Positions 13,438 to 25,234 of a stretch of DNA of 64,000 nt are shown here, one piece after another. The stretch is from positions 29,344,001-29,408,000 of the forward strand of contig JAJNNQ010000026.1 in NCBI GenBank assembly GCA_027886175.1, given 5' to 3'. The notes under the pieces are model-generated. The model did no database searches and was not told the DNA's origin. It was given only the letters and a program-made list of their open reading frames with translations. A program made the translations under genes and the position numbers. Position 1 is the stretch's first letter, and each line of letters begins with the position of its first letter. The DNA is from Phylloscopus collybita. Lineage: Eukaryota > Chordata > Aves > Passeriformes > Phylloscopidae.

Positions 13438-13697
13438 TCATGGAATCACAGAATATCCTGAGTTGGAAGGGAGGCACAAGGATCAGCCAGCCCAACTCCT
13501 GGGTCTGCACTGGATAGCCCCAAGAATCACACCATATGATGAAGTATTGTTCAAACACTTCTTGAACTCAGGCAGATTTGATGCCATGACTATTTCTCTA
13601 GGGATCCTGTTGCAGTGCCCAACATCTGGGTGTAGAATGTTTTCTTGATATTTAACCAAAACCTTCCATGGCACAACTTCAGGCCATTCACTCAACA
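13438..13697 (-). mobile_element. CR1 LINE 3' fragment of a different subfamily
   Basis: Begins with a second CR1 tail (ATCATGGAATCACAGAAT), followed by ATCCTGAGTTGGAAGGGAGG and CCCAACTCCTGGGTCTGCAC, then CACTTCTTGAACTCAGGCAG. This 3' region differs from the copy just to its left, so the two are separate insertions from different CR1 lineages. It is on the minus strand and 5'-truncated, ending near the GGCCATTCACTC motif. Confidence 0.85.
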
Positions 13698-13719
13698 AGG
13701 ACCTCTTCAGATTCCCAAG

Positions 13720-14080
13720 ACTGTTCAAAAATTGTTGAGAGAGGCCTTGCGATGACATAAGCCAGAGCTTTCAGTCTCCTGAGATGAATCCCATTGGGCA
13801 TCATAGACTCATAGAGATGCACCTAGACTAGTATTTCCTGAAAAAGTTTAGGAATGACTGGGATTTTATCATTCTCACAGCCATGGCTCCCCAGCTCAGA
13901 TCTCTGGGCCCCCCATAGCCCATCGCTGGTGATGAAGAGTGAAGGGAAGAAAGCATTAAACACCTCTGCCTTGTCTGTCTCCCTATTTGTGAGTTGACCA
14001 TCCTCATCAAATAACAGGTCAGCCACCTAGTCCAACCACTCCACTTACAGCCAGGGTCAACTAGAGCAAGATTTTTCTGT
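13720..14080 (-). pseudogene. CR1 ORF2 fragment (endonuclease-RT linker and start of RT)
   Basis: Read on the minus strand, the piece encodes recognisable CR1 ORF2 sequence. The frame at 13823-14026 contains TNRETDKAEVFNAFF, which corresponds to the conserved CR1 linker motif before the reverse-transcriptase domain. Downstream in the same sense, around 13725-13830, the remains of the 'GPDGIHPRVLRELADVIAKP'-type RT entry motif can be followed in shifted frames. Frameshifts and stops break it, and it lacks the catalytic RT segment, so it cannot act. It belongs to the same CR1 pile as its neighbours, though I cannot tell which tail it originally belonged to. Confidence 0.75.
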
Positions 14081-14575
14081 TTGTATTCAGTTGTTCTGAA
14101 TATCTCCAAGGATGGAGACCCTGTAACCTCTCTGGAAAAAAATCTATTCTAGAATTCAATCATCTTCCAGAAAAAAAAAAAAAAAAAAAAAAAATAGATT
14201 AATTTCTTGTATTTCAGTTTTGCCCAGTGCCCCTTGTTCTGTCGCTGGGTACCACAGAAAAGATTCTGATTCTATCATTTTCACTACTTCCCAATCAGGT
14301 ATTTATTTAATGAGATCCTCCTTAAGACTTCTCTTCTGAAGGCTGAACAGTCCCAGCTCCTTGAGCATCCACTCATACATCAGGTGTTCCAGTCCTTGAT
14401 CACCTCCATGACCCTTCACTAGATTTGCTTTATTGTGTACGTATCTCTGTTGTACCAGGAACTCTAGAACTGGACCCATTTACTCTGCATATGAGTGAGG
14501 TGCTGAGCAGAGGTAAAGGATTGCTGGCAATGTTCTTCCTAATGCAGCTGAGGATACTGTTGACCTTTTTTCTTC
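14081..14575 (-). mobile_element. CR1 LINE fragment (end of ORF2 and 3' region, no tail)
   Basis: Minus-strand CR1 sequence in the usual order: TCTCCAAGGATGGAGACC at about 14101, a segment equivalent to the end of ORF2 (CTTCTGAAGGCTGAACAGTC near 14333), GGTGTTCCAGTCCTTGATCA near 14383 and GCAGCTGAGGATACTGTTGAC near 14544. An A-run of 24 bases at 14171-14194 interrupts the alignment and is probably a slippage expansion. The standard CR1 tail is missing at the left, so the piece joins the ORF2 fragment directly by deletion or rearrangement. Confidence 0.8.
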
Positions 14576-17500
14576 AGAGCACATTACTGACTCATTAATT
14601 TGATTTTACACTGGGATGCTTAGTTAAGAGCTTAAATTATTTAAAATGGTGTCTTACTGATTGGTGATAAAACTCATGAACAACTTCTATTTTTTTTTTC
14701 CAAATTGAAATGAGGGCTCGGAGATGTATGCATTACTGTTTACAATCAGCTTTATTTTATGTCAGTTATTTTTTGGGTTTTTTTTAAGCTTTCAAAGGAT
14801 GTCAGCGTCAGGGGAATTATATAATATGCATGACCTTAATGAACCATGCATGGCCCACAGATTTTAGCTTTAATGTTTAATATGATGATCTGACAAAGTT
14901 TTTATTACTCCATCTGTCTTTTTACTGGCATATTCCTGGATAGGTACATTTACCTGCAACAACTGTGAGGGTGGTCACATTGGTTGTAATGCCATGTCAT
15001 CCTTGATGAACGAAGGCACATTGCAGGAACATTTCAGAGAAGACGTTTTGGATTGGACAGAATGATATAAATTTCAAGCTGTTATCTTCACTCCTGTCAC
15101 ATAACACATCTTTCTTACATTAAAACATTTCTTTATCCTTCACATATCACTCTTATTCCATCACTTGGGAATTCCTTACTAACCCATTCAAGACTGAAAA
15201 CTGAAGTTACTCAGCTACTTACACTAGGAAAATGTATTAATAAAACAAACTAATGTGCCATTATCGTTCTTCCCAGCATATAACTAATATGAAATGTTTT
15301 CTGTTTCATGAAATATATATTTATGGATCAGAGATTTATTTTGTTTTGCTTTTATTTTTTTTCTAAACAGGATGCAAAAAAGGAAATTCTGAGCCCAGCC
15401 TTGTCAGTGTTTTACTGACAGCATGAAATTGTCTTGCTGTCCCAGAGGTTAATAAGAAAAAAATCTCTTATCAGACATCAAAGAAAATGCAAAATTATCA
15501 CAACAGAAAGCAATATTCTTTCATTCTCTAATAATAAACAGTGCACGTTGCTACAGGAAACAAATGTACCCAACTGAATAGATAAATCCATAAATAAGAG
15601 CTGACTTTTTTGCTTTAGCCAAGAAACAAATTGAAAAATATTCTGCGTGTGGCTGAAGCCAAACTGTGTTAGCAATTGTGAGATTTACTGGAAATCATGC
15701 TGCTTTTAGCGGTCCTTTAGTCCTATCCACTAACACATTGTGGAAACCTATAATAGGAAGCAAATCTCTGGTTGAAGTGCTCTCCATTTTAAGACAAGAG
15801 CAACACTAAACACTGACAGACAGTATTTTCAGATTAACTTCATAACTAGAAAGAAATCAGAAATTATTAGGATCCAATAAAAGGGTTCACACCCTTCCAG
15901 AAGGCCTTGGAGAGAATGTATTGCCTAACTCCAAAATGGTGTTGAGAAACCACTCAGTTGCTACTTAGCTCTGGAATTTCATAAACTTTGCAAGCCTCTA
16001 CTTCCTGGTAGTGGGAAATGAGAGGTTTCTTCTGGATATGTTTTGAAAGGAATGTGTGAACCCTGATATTGCTCAAGGATCAAGGTTACAGTTCCTATTT
16101 TCAGGGAAGGCTTTAATATTATGAATGCTGAGTACATCATGTGCCTTCATAAATTCATCTGGCTAGAGAGGCAATATGTTGGATGCACTCTGTGCTCAGT
16201 GTTTTCTTAGAGACCAGTCTGTTTCATATTGCATTTGCAGGGCAGCAAAATGCCTTCTCAGGGCCTGTTCAAATTTGCCATACTCCTGCTCGGCACTTTC
16301 AGTGCTTATCTTTGGGCAGATGTCTAAATGCCCAGGGTTGGGGAATCCCAAGAAGCTTGGGCAAAAGGCAACTCAAAAAGAAACAATTGAATATCTATCA
16401 ACTGAACCCTAAGTCATTGCTTTATCTTGAATCATCCAAATTCTCAATGCATATAGGTCTTAAAAAGATCTGGCTTGATTTTCTGTCATGAAAAATATGA
16501 TAAAAATCTTCTTGATTCAAAGATTTTGTTTAATTTTAGATTTCTCACTTTGATAAGGCACTTTGACTTTCATTTGATTTTAATTTGCTGGCATTTTGCT
16601 TCTCAGTTCCATTTAGCATCAAAGAAAACACTAAACAAACTACCAGGAATCATTCTGAACTTTCAATAATAATTGCAAAAAAAGTCTTGTAATGCCAGAA
16701 ATAAACTGGGAATTCCTTTGCTAGTGTAAATAGTTTTTTGCCTTTAATGCAAATAAAGCATCTGAGCTTTTTTTGTTTAGAATTGTGATAGTTAACATTG
16801 TTATCACCCAAGAAATAAACAATTGTTTAAGGAAACGGGTGAGAGTGGTTCTCAGTGCTACAGTGCTGAGTCAGTCATGCAGAACTAATTTCCTGGCTGT
16901 CTCTGAATGCACATAAAGCTGCTCTGTAGCTGCTGCTGACAATGAACTAGTGACTGGAAAAAGGAATCTTAAACACAGTCACATCTCTTGACTGTTAAAA
17001 TCCTTTACACAAAGCATGCTGATCTAATGTACTGTAGTAAGCAGTATCCTTCTTTTTTTTTTCTTGTTAGTAAAAGAAGTTTTAATACCTGAAGATGTTG
17101 CTAAGTAACCAACTGCTTCCAAAATACATCTTTCTTGATAATAAAACTGGTTTATTTTTCTGCTAATTAATATAGCTAGATTGGAATTTCAACATTGGTA
17201 TTGCGTAATGGGAAAAATACCCTAACAATAGAAGATTGTTATGCACAACTGAGGATGTCTCATTCATGTGGGGAGCATATTACAAGTCACTTAATCAGAA
17301 AATCTGTATTTGAATACCACTGCTCAGCAGTTTAGAAGCAAAATGCAAATAGAAGTAAGATGCCTGTGTGAAAAGGGACTTTCCCGTTTCTCTAGCTACA
17401 TGATATGGTGCAGAAAAAAAGAACTGATGCTTGTCCATAATATATGATATTTAGATATTTTTTCTCACAGATATTTTTGCTTTCATAAACAAATTGAACT

Positions 17501-20212
17501 TGCTTGAATAGTGTTTCAATGCAAAGATGCTCAGAAGCAAAAAAATCCACCAAAAGAAAAAACTAAATGCATTCATGTACAAAGACTAACTATGACTGCA
17601 AGAAAACAGAAGATGCTCAGAAGTAGCAATAATGCTTCTAGCTTAATGTAGATCTAGTGTTATTCTTCAAATAAACTTAAATGGCTGCAAGAAGAAGAAG
17701 GTGGGAAGAAAATGCACTCAGATCCAAGTTTGCATTGTAACAGCCCACACAGGGATGTAAATGAAGATTTGGACACAGGATTTGCTCAGCGAAGCAGAAG
17801 GTTTTACTGCCCTCTAGTAAAATGCAGTTACGAAACTGTCTTTTAAAATGTATGCATGCTGAGTAAACCATTTCAGTTATTGTTGCTGAAAATGTGATTA
17901 GTCTTGGATTGTCATCTCATTGTTTCCATCGTGAAAGAATAAAACATTTATTTTCAATTTAGAATGAATTATTTTTGAATTAAGGAAAATAGCAATAATG
18001 AAGCACAAAAGCAAGGTCTCTGTGGCTGCATCTGCATGAACAAATCTCATGCCAAATTTTCAGCACTGTTATTAGGACTAAGTGGTAGCACAGTGCAAAA
18101 ATTCCTGAGTCCTAACTACAGGGGAACTCACCCTGTCGTTACCATTGTATCAGCACTGAATTAGGAGCTCAAGAGTGAGCAAGATTTGTGTCCTTTAATT
18201 TCTGCCAGCAGCAACTCTGAGAATTAAATGGCAGCAGAAGGATGTACCTAGTGCTATAGAGAACTGGAAGGTAAGTTGCAGGGAAGCTATAGATATTTAA
18301 TGGCATGACACAAAGGAAAAAAAGAACTGAAATCATAGAGTTGTTGCCATGCACACAGCTGCTCCATGCAGTGCTGTACCACCAGATTGTTCCTCACAAG
18401 GATGGCATGAAAGGATACGTGAGGCTGTCATCGTAAAAAGCCTGACACTGATGGCAATTGTTGTAACTGTGTACACTGTGACTTGTTACACAGTGCAGGC
18501 TCTGCCTCTCAAACAGCAGCAGCCGAAGTGCTTGGGAAAGGGCAAGTACTAACTGCAGCCTCACAAAGTACCAAGTGCATTTCTCCCTGCATCTTGCTTT
18601 TCTCTCTTTCTCTCTTTCTACCTTTTTTTCTGTCTTTCTTTCTTGCTCTATTTTTTTTTTTTTTTTTCTCAAATGTAAAGTATAAAACTGGCAGGTTTTT
18701 CAGAAGCCACATGGGCCTTCTGGGAAAACTATATTTTCAATTTTCAACATCAGTCACTGAAAAGCACAAATATTCTGTCAATCCCACCACTATGTTTGTT
18801 TAAAGGAATATTCAATCTCCATATATTCTTGTTTGTATAGCTTCATAAATATTCAAATACCTGGAGAAAATGAGGCTAGAAATGGGGACATAGTTCTAAA
18901 GTAAATATAAATTAAAATAAACATTAAGAAAGAGTTTATATTCATTCCTAGGAAAGATCCAAGTAGTGGGTAATGTAGCTTACTTCTCCTATCTCTTGCC
19001 TCCCTCTGCCAGGGATAGAGAATGCCAGGAGCTGTATCCTGAGCAAGGACCATCACTGAGGAGGGACTTTCCAACCTGTGCTGCTACCTTTGCACACTCT
19101 CTCAAGGCCAACCCGTAACTTGAATCTAGAAACTCAGTCCTATCTTGTGTATTGGTGGTGGTCTGGGATAAGAGAACTGCAGCTGATTTCCTGACCTTTT
19201 CTATTGAGATCTGCTGGGATGTGGGTGAGAAATCAATCTCTCAACTGCTCCAATACTTTGTTCAATGCAGGAACAGATGCAGAAAATACCACGGGTTTCA
19301 GCATTTTTTTATGACATAAAGACTCTTAGGTCATTTTCCAATCCAAATCCATGCATTCCTACAAAAAGAGGTCTAGAACAGGCCGTGGGAGACAAATTAA
19401 TTCAAGCTTCATACAGAAAGCAGAACAATTTGTACCTCAGTCATTGTTGACAAATGCTGACACTAACTAGCATGTCCTTGAAAACCTCAAATAGCAGCTA
19501 CTCCAGGTACTCCAAGGTCTTTTCTGTCTTCATTAGGTAAGATCCCTGATGAATCTTTACTTTTAACTGCTCTCCTGTTTGCAAGCTACTTGCCTCTTTA
19601 ACTCATTGACTGAGTCCTGCTCCCTTAAAGGCTGTTTTACATTTAACTCTCCTAATGATTTATTCTCTAAAAGAATACATAGGGAAAAATATATTGTTTG
19701 AGCTCCCTGGAAATATTTAGCTTACTTTTTAAACATCCTAGTTTAATTTAAGATATATTTTTTCCCTTTCACCTAAACTTTCTTAAATAAGCGAACACAG
19801 TCTATTGGTTTTCATTTTAAAATTATTAATTTAGTACGTATATTTACACTGCATTGTGTGCATGACAGGTCATTTGACCTTCCATTGTACATTAGTAGCA
19901 TTATTTATTAACCTTTTGTTGGTTTATTGTTCTGGTACTGTGAGCATATTTGGGGGTTTGAGCTATGTGAGTGCTGGATGGGATTTATTTCTATTGAGCT
20001 TTGTACAACTAGTAGGCTGTGTTAGTGCTGCTTCACGTGTATGAAAGAAACCAACTCTTGATATAGGCACTTAGATAAAGAAACCTTCCATGATTTGTGA
20101 GTGCTTGTTAGACAGCTCTATAATCTTATATTTCACCTGAGTTCTGAAAGGACCAAATGTGCAATGGTGAAAAAGAAAGACTTTGGAGAGCTTTCTAGAT
20201 AGGTCATACAGC
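14576..20212. other. AT-rich stretch without a recognised gene
   Basis: No gene, LTR or CR1 signature recognised over 5.6 kb. Overlapping frames at 16176-16491 and 18349-18803 are short and lie in ordinary or pyrimidine-rich DNA. The frames at 18394-18712 on the minus strand are lysine/arginine/glutamate runs produced by the pyrimidine tract. Confidence 0.55.
18594..18670. repeat. Polypyrimidine tract
   Basis: Nearly pure C/T on the plus strand, with imperfect TTTC and CTTTC units ending in about 18 T. It is a decayed simple repeat. It yields spurious basic frames on the minus strand and a leucine/phenylalanine/serine frame on the plus strand. Confidence 0.9.
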
Positions 20213-20294
20213 TAAAATATTAATAGCAGTTAATATTTTCCTGCTATTAACACGAATTTTCCTTTCAGACTCGTGTTAATAGCAGCAAAATATT
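20213..20294. repeat. Long inverted repeat with an alternative stem
   Basis: The arms at 20232-20255 and 20271-20294 are complementary over 24 bases with a single mismatch (C40 opposite C86 in local numbering). The loop is 15 bases. The central 15 bp (CTGCTATTAACACGA with its complement) are perfect. A third segment at 20220-20229 (TTAATAGCAG) is an exact copy of 20276-20285. It can instead pair with CTGCTATTAA at 20241-20250 across an 11-base loop. The two stems are mutually exclusive. The sequence could be a small palindromic transposon remnant, a hairpin RNA precursor or a chance inverted duplication. No transposase or conserved miRNA seed is recognised. Confidence 0.8.
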
Positions 20295-23200
20295 TTCTTC
20301 ATAGCTCCATTCCAAAATATGGCCCATATGTCTACGTGTAGCATGCAGTAAAGAAAGAAGTTGTATGCTTCCAGCTGAAAGAAGGATAGGTATAAGCATC
20401 TTAAGTGAAAAAGTCTCAGTTTGTTTTAAAGTCAGGACCTGAATAATGCACTGATAAAATGCACTGATGAGGCTTGGATGTCTTTATTTAGTTGCATTGT
20501 TTTTAGAAGTCACCATCACTTTTGTATGTGGTTCCTAACCTAATCTGTATTTCTGTCCCTTTTCCCCAAAACCCAAAATCTGTAAGTAGAATAAATAAAT
20601 AAATAAATATATATATTTTTTTTTTTAAATGGAAGAAAGTTCAAGAAATTCCAGAAATATTTTAATTACATTGTGACCACAGTGTGGCCCATGTATTTCT
20701 TGTCCCTGGGAATCCCAGAGTTTCTAAGATCTCAACAAATCAAATTGTGTGACAAGGTTGTAACTAGATCTGAATGAAAAATAGGATTCTCTCGACGTGT
20801 TAAAATTTTCCTGTCATGAATCATGTGAAACTACAGGCTTTGGAATTTTTTTTGGAAAACAAAAGTGCAAGGAGCTTGCCTCCTGTTGGATGCATAATCC
20901 ACAGTTTCCTCCCTGCCCATTCAGCATTTGATTCACAATCTTGTCCTCATAACCCATCTCCTGTGTGAACATCTTATGAGGAAGGCCCTGGAGTGTAAAT
21001 GGCAAAGTGCATACTCACATCTCTGCTATGCCTGATTTAGACCAGAACAGTGACTTTCAGCCTTTGCTCTGTAGACCCTTGTGGTTTTCAACAACAACAA
21101 AAAAACCCCCCAGCAAATATAAAGCCAACTTCCCATATGCTGTAGAAGTCTACAGACATGTGACATTTCTGAAAGGATCCACATCTCCTTTAGGAAATTT
21201 ATTCTGGGGTAAATAAACTGAAAAGGACTGAAAAACTCGACTGGAAATCTGAGTTAGTCACTCTCAATGGTTAGTTCTCGTGCTGTTTAGAAGCTCATGT
21301 GTTTTTGGATGAAATTGTTTCGCTTCATAGGAGGGATTATGAATGGGTGAGGCAAAGGGTGTCTTTAAAGTCCCTGCAAAATATAGGTATGGAATTATTT
21401 AGACAAAGTTGAACAGTTGAACAGCTTGAGCAGATGTTTATCTAGATCTTAGAGGCTGTTGGATTCTTTTTATTTCTTTTTCTTTTCCTTTTTTTCTCTT
21501 TTTTTGCATCAATGTTCCACAATTATAAAAAAAAAAACTTCTACAAGACAAGAGAATGATGAAAATTAAATCACTTCCAGGAAAATGGTGAGATTAAGCT
21601 TTCTGTATATTTATGAATCCTGAAAACATGCTTGGATGAAATCAGCATCACCAACTCACTCTTGTTGTTCTCCCTCATACTGTGAGTCTTTCCGAATCAG
21701 TAGCAAAAATAGGAATGATTGAATCAGTGAAGCTGTGAACATTACAAGATGCACACTCCAACAAACATAAAATGCGTGAGTGCCTGGTGAGCATTAGGAA
21801 ATCTGTCACTATGAACAATCGAAGATGACAAGTTTAAATAGACCGAGGAATTCCAGTGTTAACTTACTTTCAAACAAAATAGTTTCAAAATTGTTGTGAT
21901 CACTTTTTTTTGTTTTTAAACTGAAGATTAGCTGTGTGAAAAATAAGTTAAATTCCTTCTATGTATATGAAAAAAAAAAAAGATTCAGGGAAAACCATTG
22001 AAAATGGACACGAGCATTTGTGCACTGATCACTTTCTCCTTTTTTTGCTAGAACTTTCAAGAACACCTTTCCATACTCTTAGTGCTGGATGACTAACCCA
22101 GTATTACAGCCTCTCAGGGGGTACTGACAGTGACTCGGCTAAAAAATCCTTGGTTTTCTATTGTATTCTTGAAGAGAATCCTCTATGTTTGAAAAGTCTA
22201 CTGTTTCCATAAATTACTTGTGAGAGTCTTATGTGAGACTGATTCTATACTGCAAGTGTTCAAGCCCTGCAGAGACACCCCATCAGGCAGCTTCAGGAGA
22301 ATCTACCATGCTGGCTTTCACAGCAAAGTGGCAAGCATGGGGAGCGACCATTAAAGGCATTAGTAGCAGTTTGCCTCCAGAATATTTTGTTTTGTGAGTT
22401 GTTTTAGCTGATTTAATTCTACAGAGAAGAAGATGGAAAATGATAATGAGGGCTAAGGAGAATGGGACTGTCTTGAGATAGTTAATATCCCTCTCAGTAG
22501 GCAGATGGATTATCTGAAAGGAGGAATAAAAATTGCATTTTTTGAAAGCAACTCTAAGCTTCAGGGAACCAGGGAAATTGTTTTCTGTTGTATTTGGGGC
22601 ATAGTCTCCTCTGCAAGATATTTAAATATGAGTACCCCTTTAGCACATAACTTCTGCTTATTTAGCTATCTAAAGTATTTTTGTTGATTTTAGTCAACTA
22701 ACCTAAATTGTAAAAGCAGAAATACAAGGAAAGCAGAATACTAAGGAAATCTTTGTAGTGTCTGTGGACATAATAAGGGTAAAGTGCCAGAAAGTAGGTT
22801 TCTGTCTTTCCTAACAGTTAGTATGTTCTAGTATAAACACTTTGTAAATTACCTGTGCACTTTCATATTTCAACTTTCTTACTTGTACTGCATGTTAGAT
22901 GGAAGTGCTAACTTTAAAATTAGTCATCCTAATGTGCAAAGCACTGCAAAAAGATGGATGTTTTGAACATAACAGGCTTTACATTAAACTCCAGCACAGA
23001 TTAGATGAATTGTGGAATTATGTCTAATACTCTTAAGGGGTTTTAGTGATCAAACACACAGTAGATCCATGCTGACATTAGGTCTAGCACATCTGAAAAC
23101 CACACGATAGACATCCAGCGTCCTACAGAGCTGCAGTCCTACTGGTTTATGTTTAAACTTCTATAATGTAAAAATGTTGACTGAAAAAGCCCATTTTTTT

Positions 23201-24000
23201 ATAGTCAACAGTAACTCCAGTGGTGTTGCTGGGCAGTCTTGTCCCTGTGTATTTCACAGACTTTATGCTGTATGTATTTGCTGCAGTACTGTGTAGCCCT
23301 CTTAAAATGTAAGTAGACTGATAGTAGCAAATTATATCTATGTGCTAAAAATATTTTTGTCTTCACCATAAGGCATTGACGTGAAGTCTGTTATGATAAT
23401 GTATGAAAATCTATACATTTGTAATATTCTGAGAGATTTAAATTGATTTTTTAAGGACCACTGATATTCTAGTGTTCACTTACCACTGAGAAATGCTTTT
23501 CCCCATCCACAGTATGGATTTAATCTCAGTAATTTTATTCTCCTAGACTATTTCATAAGATAAGGAGAGCCATCTAAAGCCCACGGCACCTAAGATAGAT
23601 AAACCCCTGTCTGAAATCTCCTGTCTCTGTCCAGGACTAGACTAGTCAGCTGAAGTTAAGTGAGAGGAATCTCCTCTATAGTACGGAGGGCAGCTACAGC
23701 AAAGCTTCAGATCCCTTAAGATGGGAAGTGTTCCTCATGCTTGCAGAGGAATCTGAGAACTTTTGGTACTGTCAGAAGTCACAGTGAATACTTCAATATG
23801 GTTAAGTACACTGACTAATGAAAAAACTGGTAAGTTTGAATTGCAAACTGATCAATTTTAAGTAATGAACTAAGTTTGAGTTTTCACAGCAAAGGATGAA
23901 ATTAAATAACCATTTTTACTAGTAGTCAGGCTGCATGAAAAAAAATAGTACTGTCTGGCATTGTCATCAACGAATATGTGCATTTTAGACATTTCTAAAG
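20295..24000. other. AT-rich stretch without a recognised gene
   Basis: No gene or dispersed repeat recognised. An AATA/AT/T simple repeat lies at about 20590-20628. The frames at 20814-21216 and 22505-22687 have no supporting context. Confidence 0.5.
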
Positions 24001-24162
24001 GTGGGGGTTTGTTTTTGGTGGGTGTTTGTTTTTTGTTTGTTTATTTGTTTTTTTTGTTTTTTCTTCTTTGTGTTTTTGTTTTGTTTTGTTGTGTTGTGTT
24101 GTGTTTTTTTGTTGTTTTGTTTTGGGGTATTTTTGTTGATTGGGTGTGTTTGTTTTTTTTCA
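24001..24162. repeat. T/G-rich low-complexity tract
   Basis: Almost only T and G on the plus strand, with irregular TTTTG, TTTG and GTGTT units. The overlapping plus-strand frames are phenylalanine/valine/cysteine-rich artefacts of this composition. It ends about 45 bp before the LTR5-like element. Confidence 0.9.
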
Positions 24163-24208
24163 TTCTACAACCTTATTATGTATGGTGAAACAAAAAGAAA
24201 ATACAAAT

Positions 24209-25234
24209 TGGATCTATGTGGCAAAGTTTTGGTAGCTGGGGGCTGTGTGAGCAGCCTTTGTGAGGAGACATCAGGAGCTGCCCTTATGTCAGAGAAAGAT
24301 CCAGCTGGCTTCAAGACAGACCCACCACTAGGTAAAGCTGAGCCCATCAGAAACAATGGGAGCACCTCTGTGGTAGCATGTTTAAGAAAGAGAAAAAATG
24401 CTACCCATCAGAACCTGGGAGAGAGGAATGAGAATATCTAAGAGAAACAACTTTCTACTCCCCGAGGTCAGTGCAGAAAAAGGAGCAGGAGGTTGTCCAG
24501 GCATACAACCAGAGATTCTCCTACAGCCTGCAGAGTGCAGTAACAGGTATTTCCTTGCATCCCATGGCCATCCACTGTAGAGCAAATAGCCACCTGCTGC
24601 CTATAGACAACCCCACATCAGTGCAGTGAATAGCCCTTAAAAGCAGCCGTGAGTCATGAAGGGTCTGTGCTTGAACTCCTGACAGCAAGTGCAGCCCATG
24701 GAGAGAACACCACACAGGAGCAAGTTTGCTGTCAGAGCTGTGACCCTGTGAGGAAGCACTCCATTTCAGGACCCATGCTGGACCAGTCAGCCTGGGGGAA
24801 GGACTTAGAAAAGTTCATGAGGTACTGTCTCCAATGGGTAAGCCTTTATGATGCAGCAAGGGAAGAATATGAGGAGGAAGGAAGAGCAGAGATGGAGTGT
24901 TATGAACCAATGGCAGCTGACCATTTTCCCCATCCCACTGCACCACTTGAGGTGCAGAAGGTAAAAGAGTTGGGAGTGAAGTTAAGCCTGGGAAGAAAGG
25001 TGGGGGGAATATGTATTTTTAAAATTTTGTTCTTATTTCTTATTAATTTATCCTGCTTGGCAGTACATTAAATTTATTTTCCCAAGTCCAGTCTGTTTTC
25101 CCTATGACAATAGGTAAGTGATCTCCCTTATCTCGGTCCATGGGTTCTTCACTGTCCCTCTCTCCTGTTAAGGAGGAAGAGTGAAAGAGTAGCTTGGTGG
25201 GTGCCTGGCAACTAGCTAAGGTCAACCCGCCACA
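24209..25234 (+). mobile_element. LTR5-like endogenous retrovirus LTR, near full length
   Basis: Begins TGGATCTATGTGGCAAAG, followed by GTTTTGGTAGCTGGGGGC, GCTTCAAGACAGACCCACCA, AAGCTGAGCCCATCAG, GGTCAGTGCAGAAAAAGGAG and the CCTGCAG-rich repeats. The downstream part has GTGAAGTTAAGCCTGGGAAG near 24977, a poly(A)-signal-like ACATTAAATTTATT near 25063, CAGTCTGTTTTCCCTATGAC near 25090 and the terminal GGTCAACCCGCCACA at 25234. Sense is plus. Flanks are CAAAT on the left and AAATA on the right, which do not form a clear target duplication. No internal retroviral genes are next to it, so it is a solo LTR or truncated copy. The frames at 24398-25071 are incidental. Confidence 0.8.

Noticed and set aside
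24001..24441. 146-codon frame beginning in a T/G tract
   Set aside because: Its first half is low-complexity valine/phenylalanine/cysteine and its second half is LTR sequence. Not a membrane protein gene.
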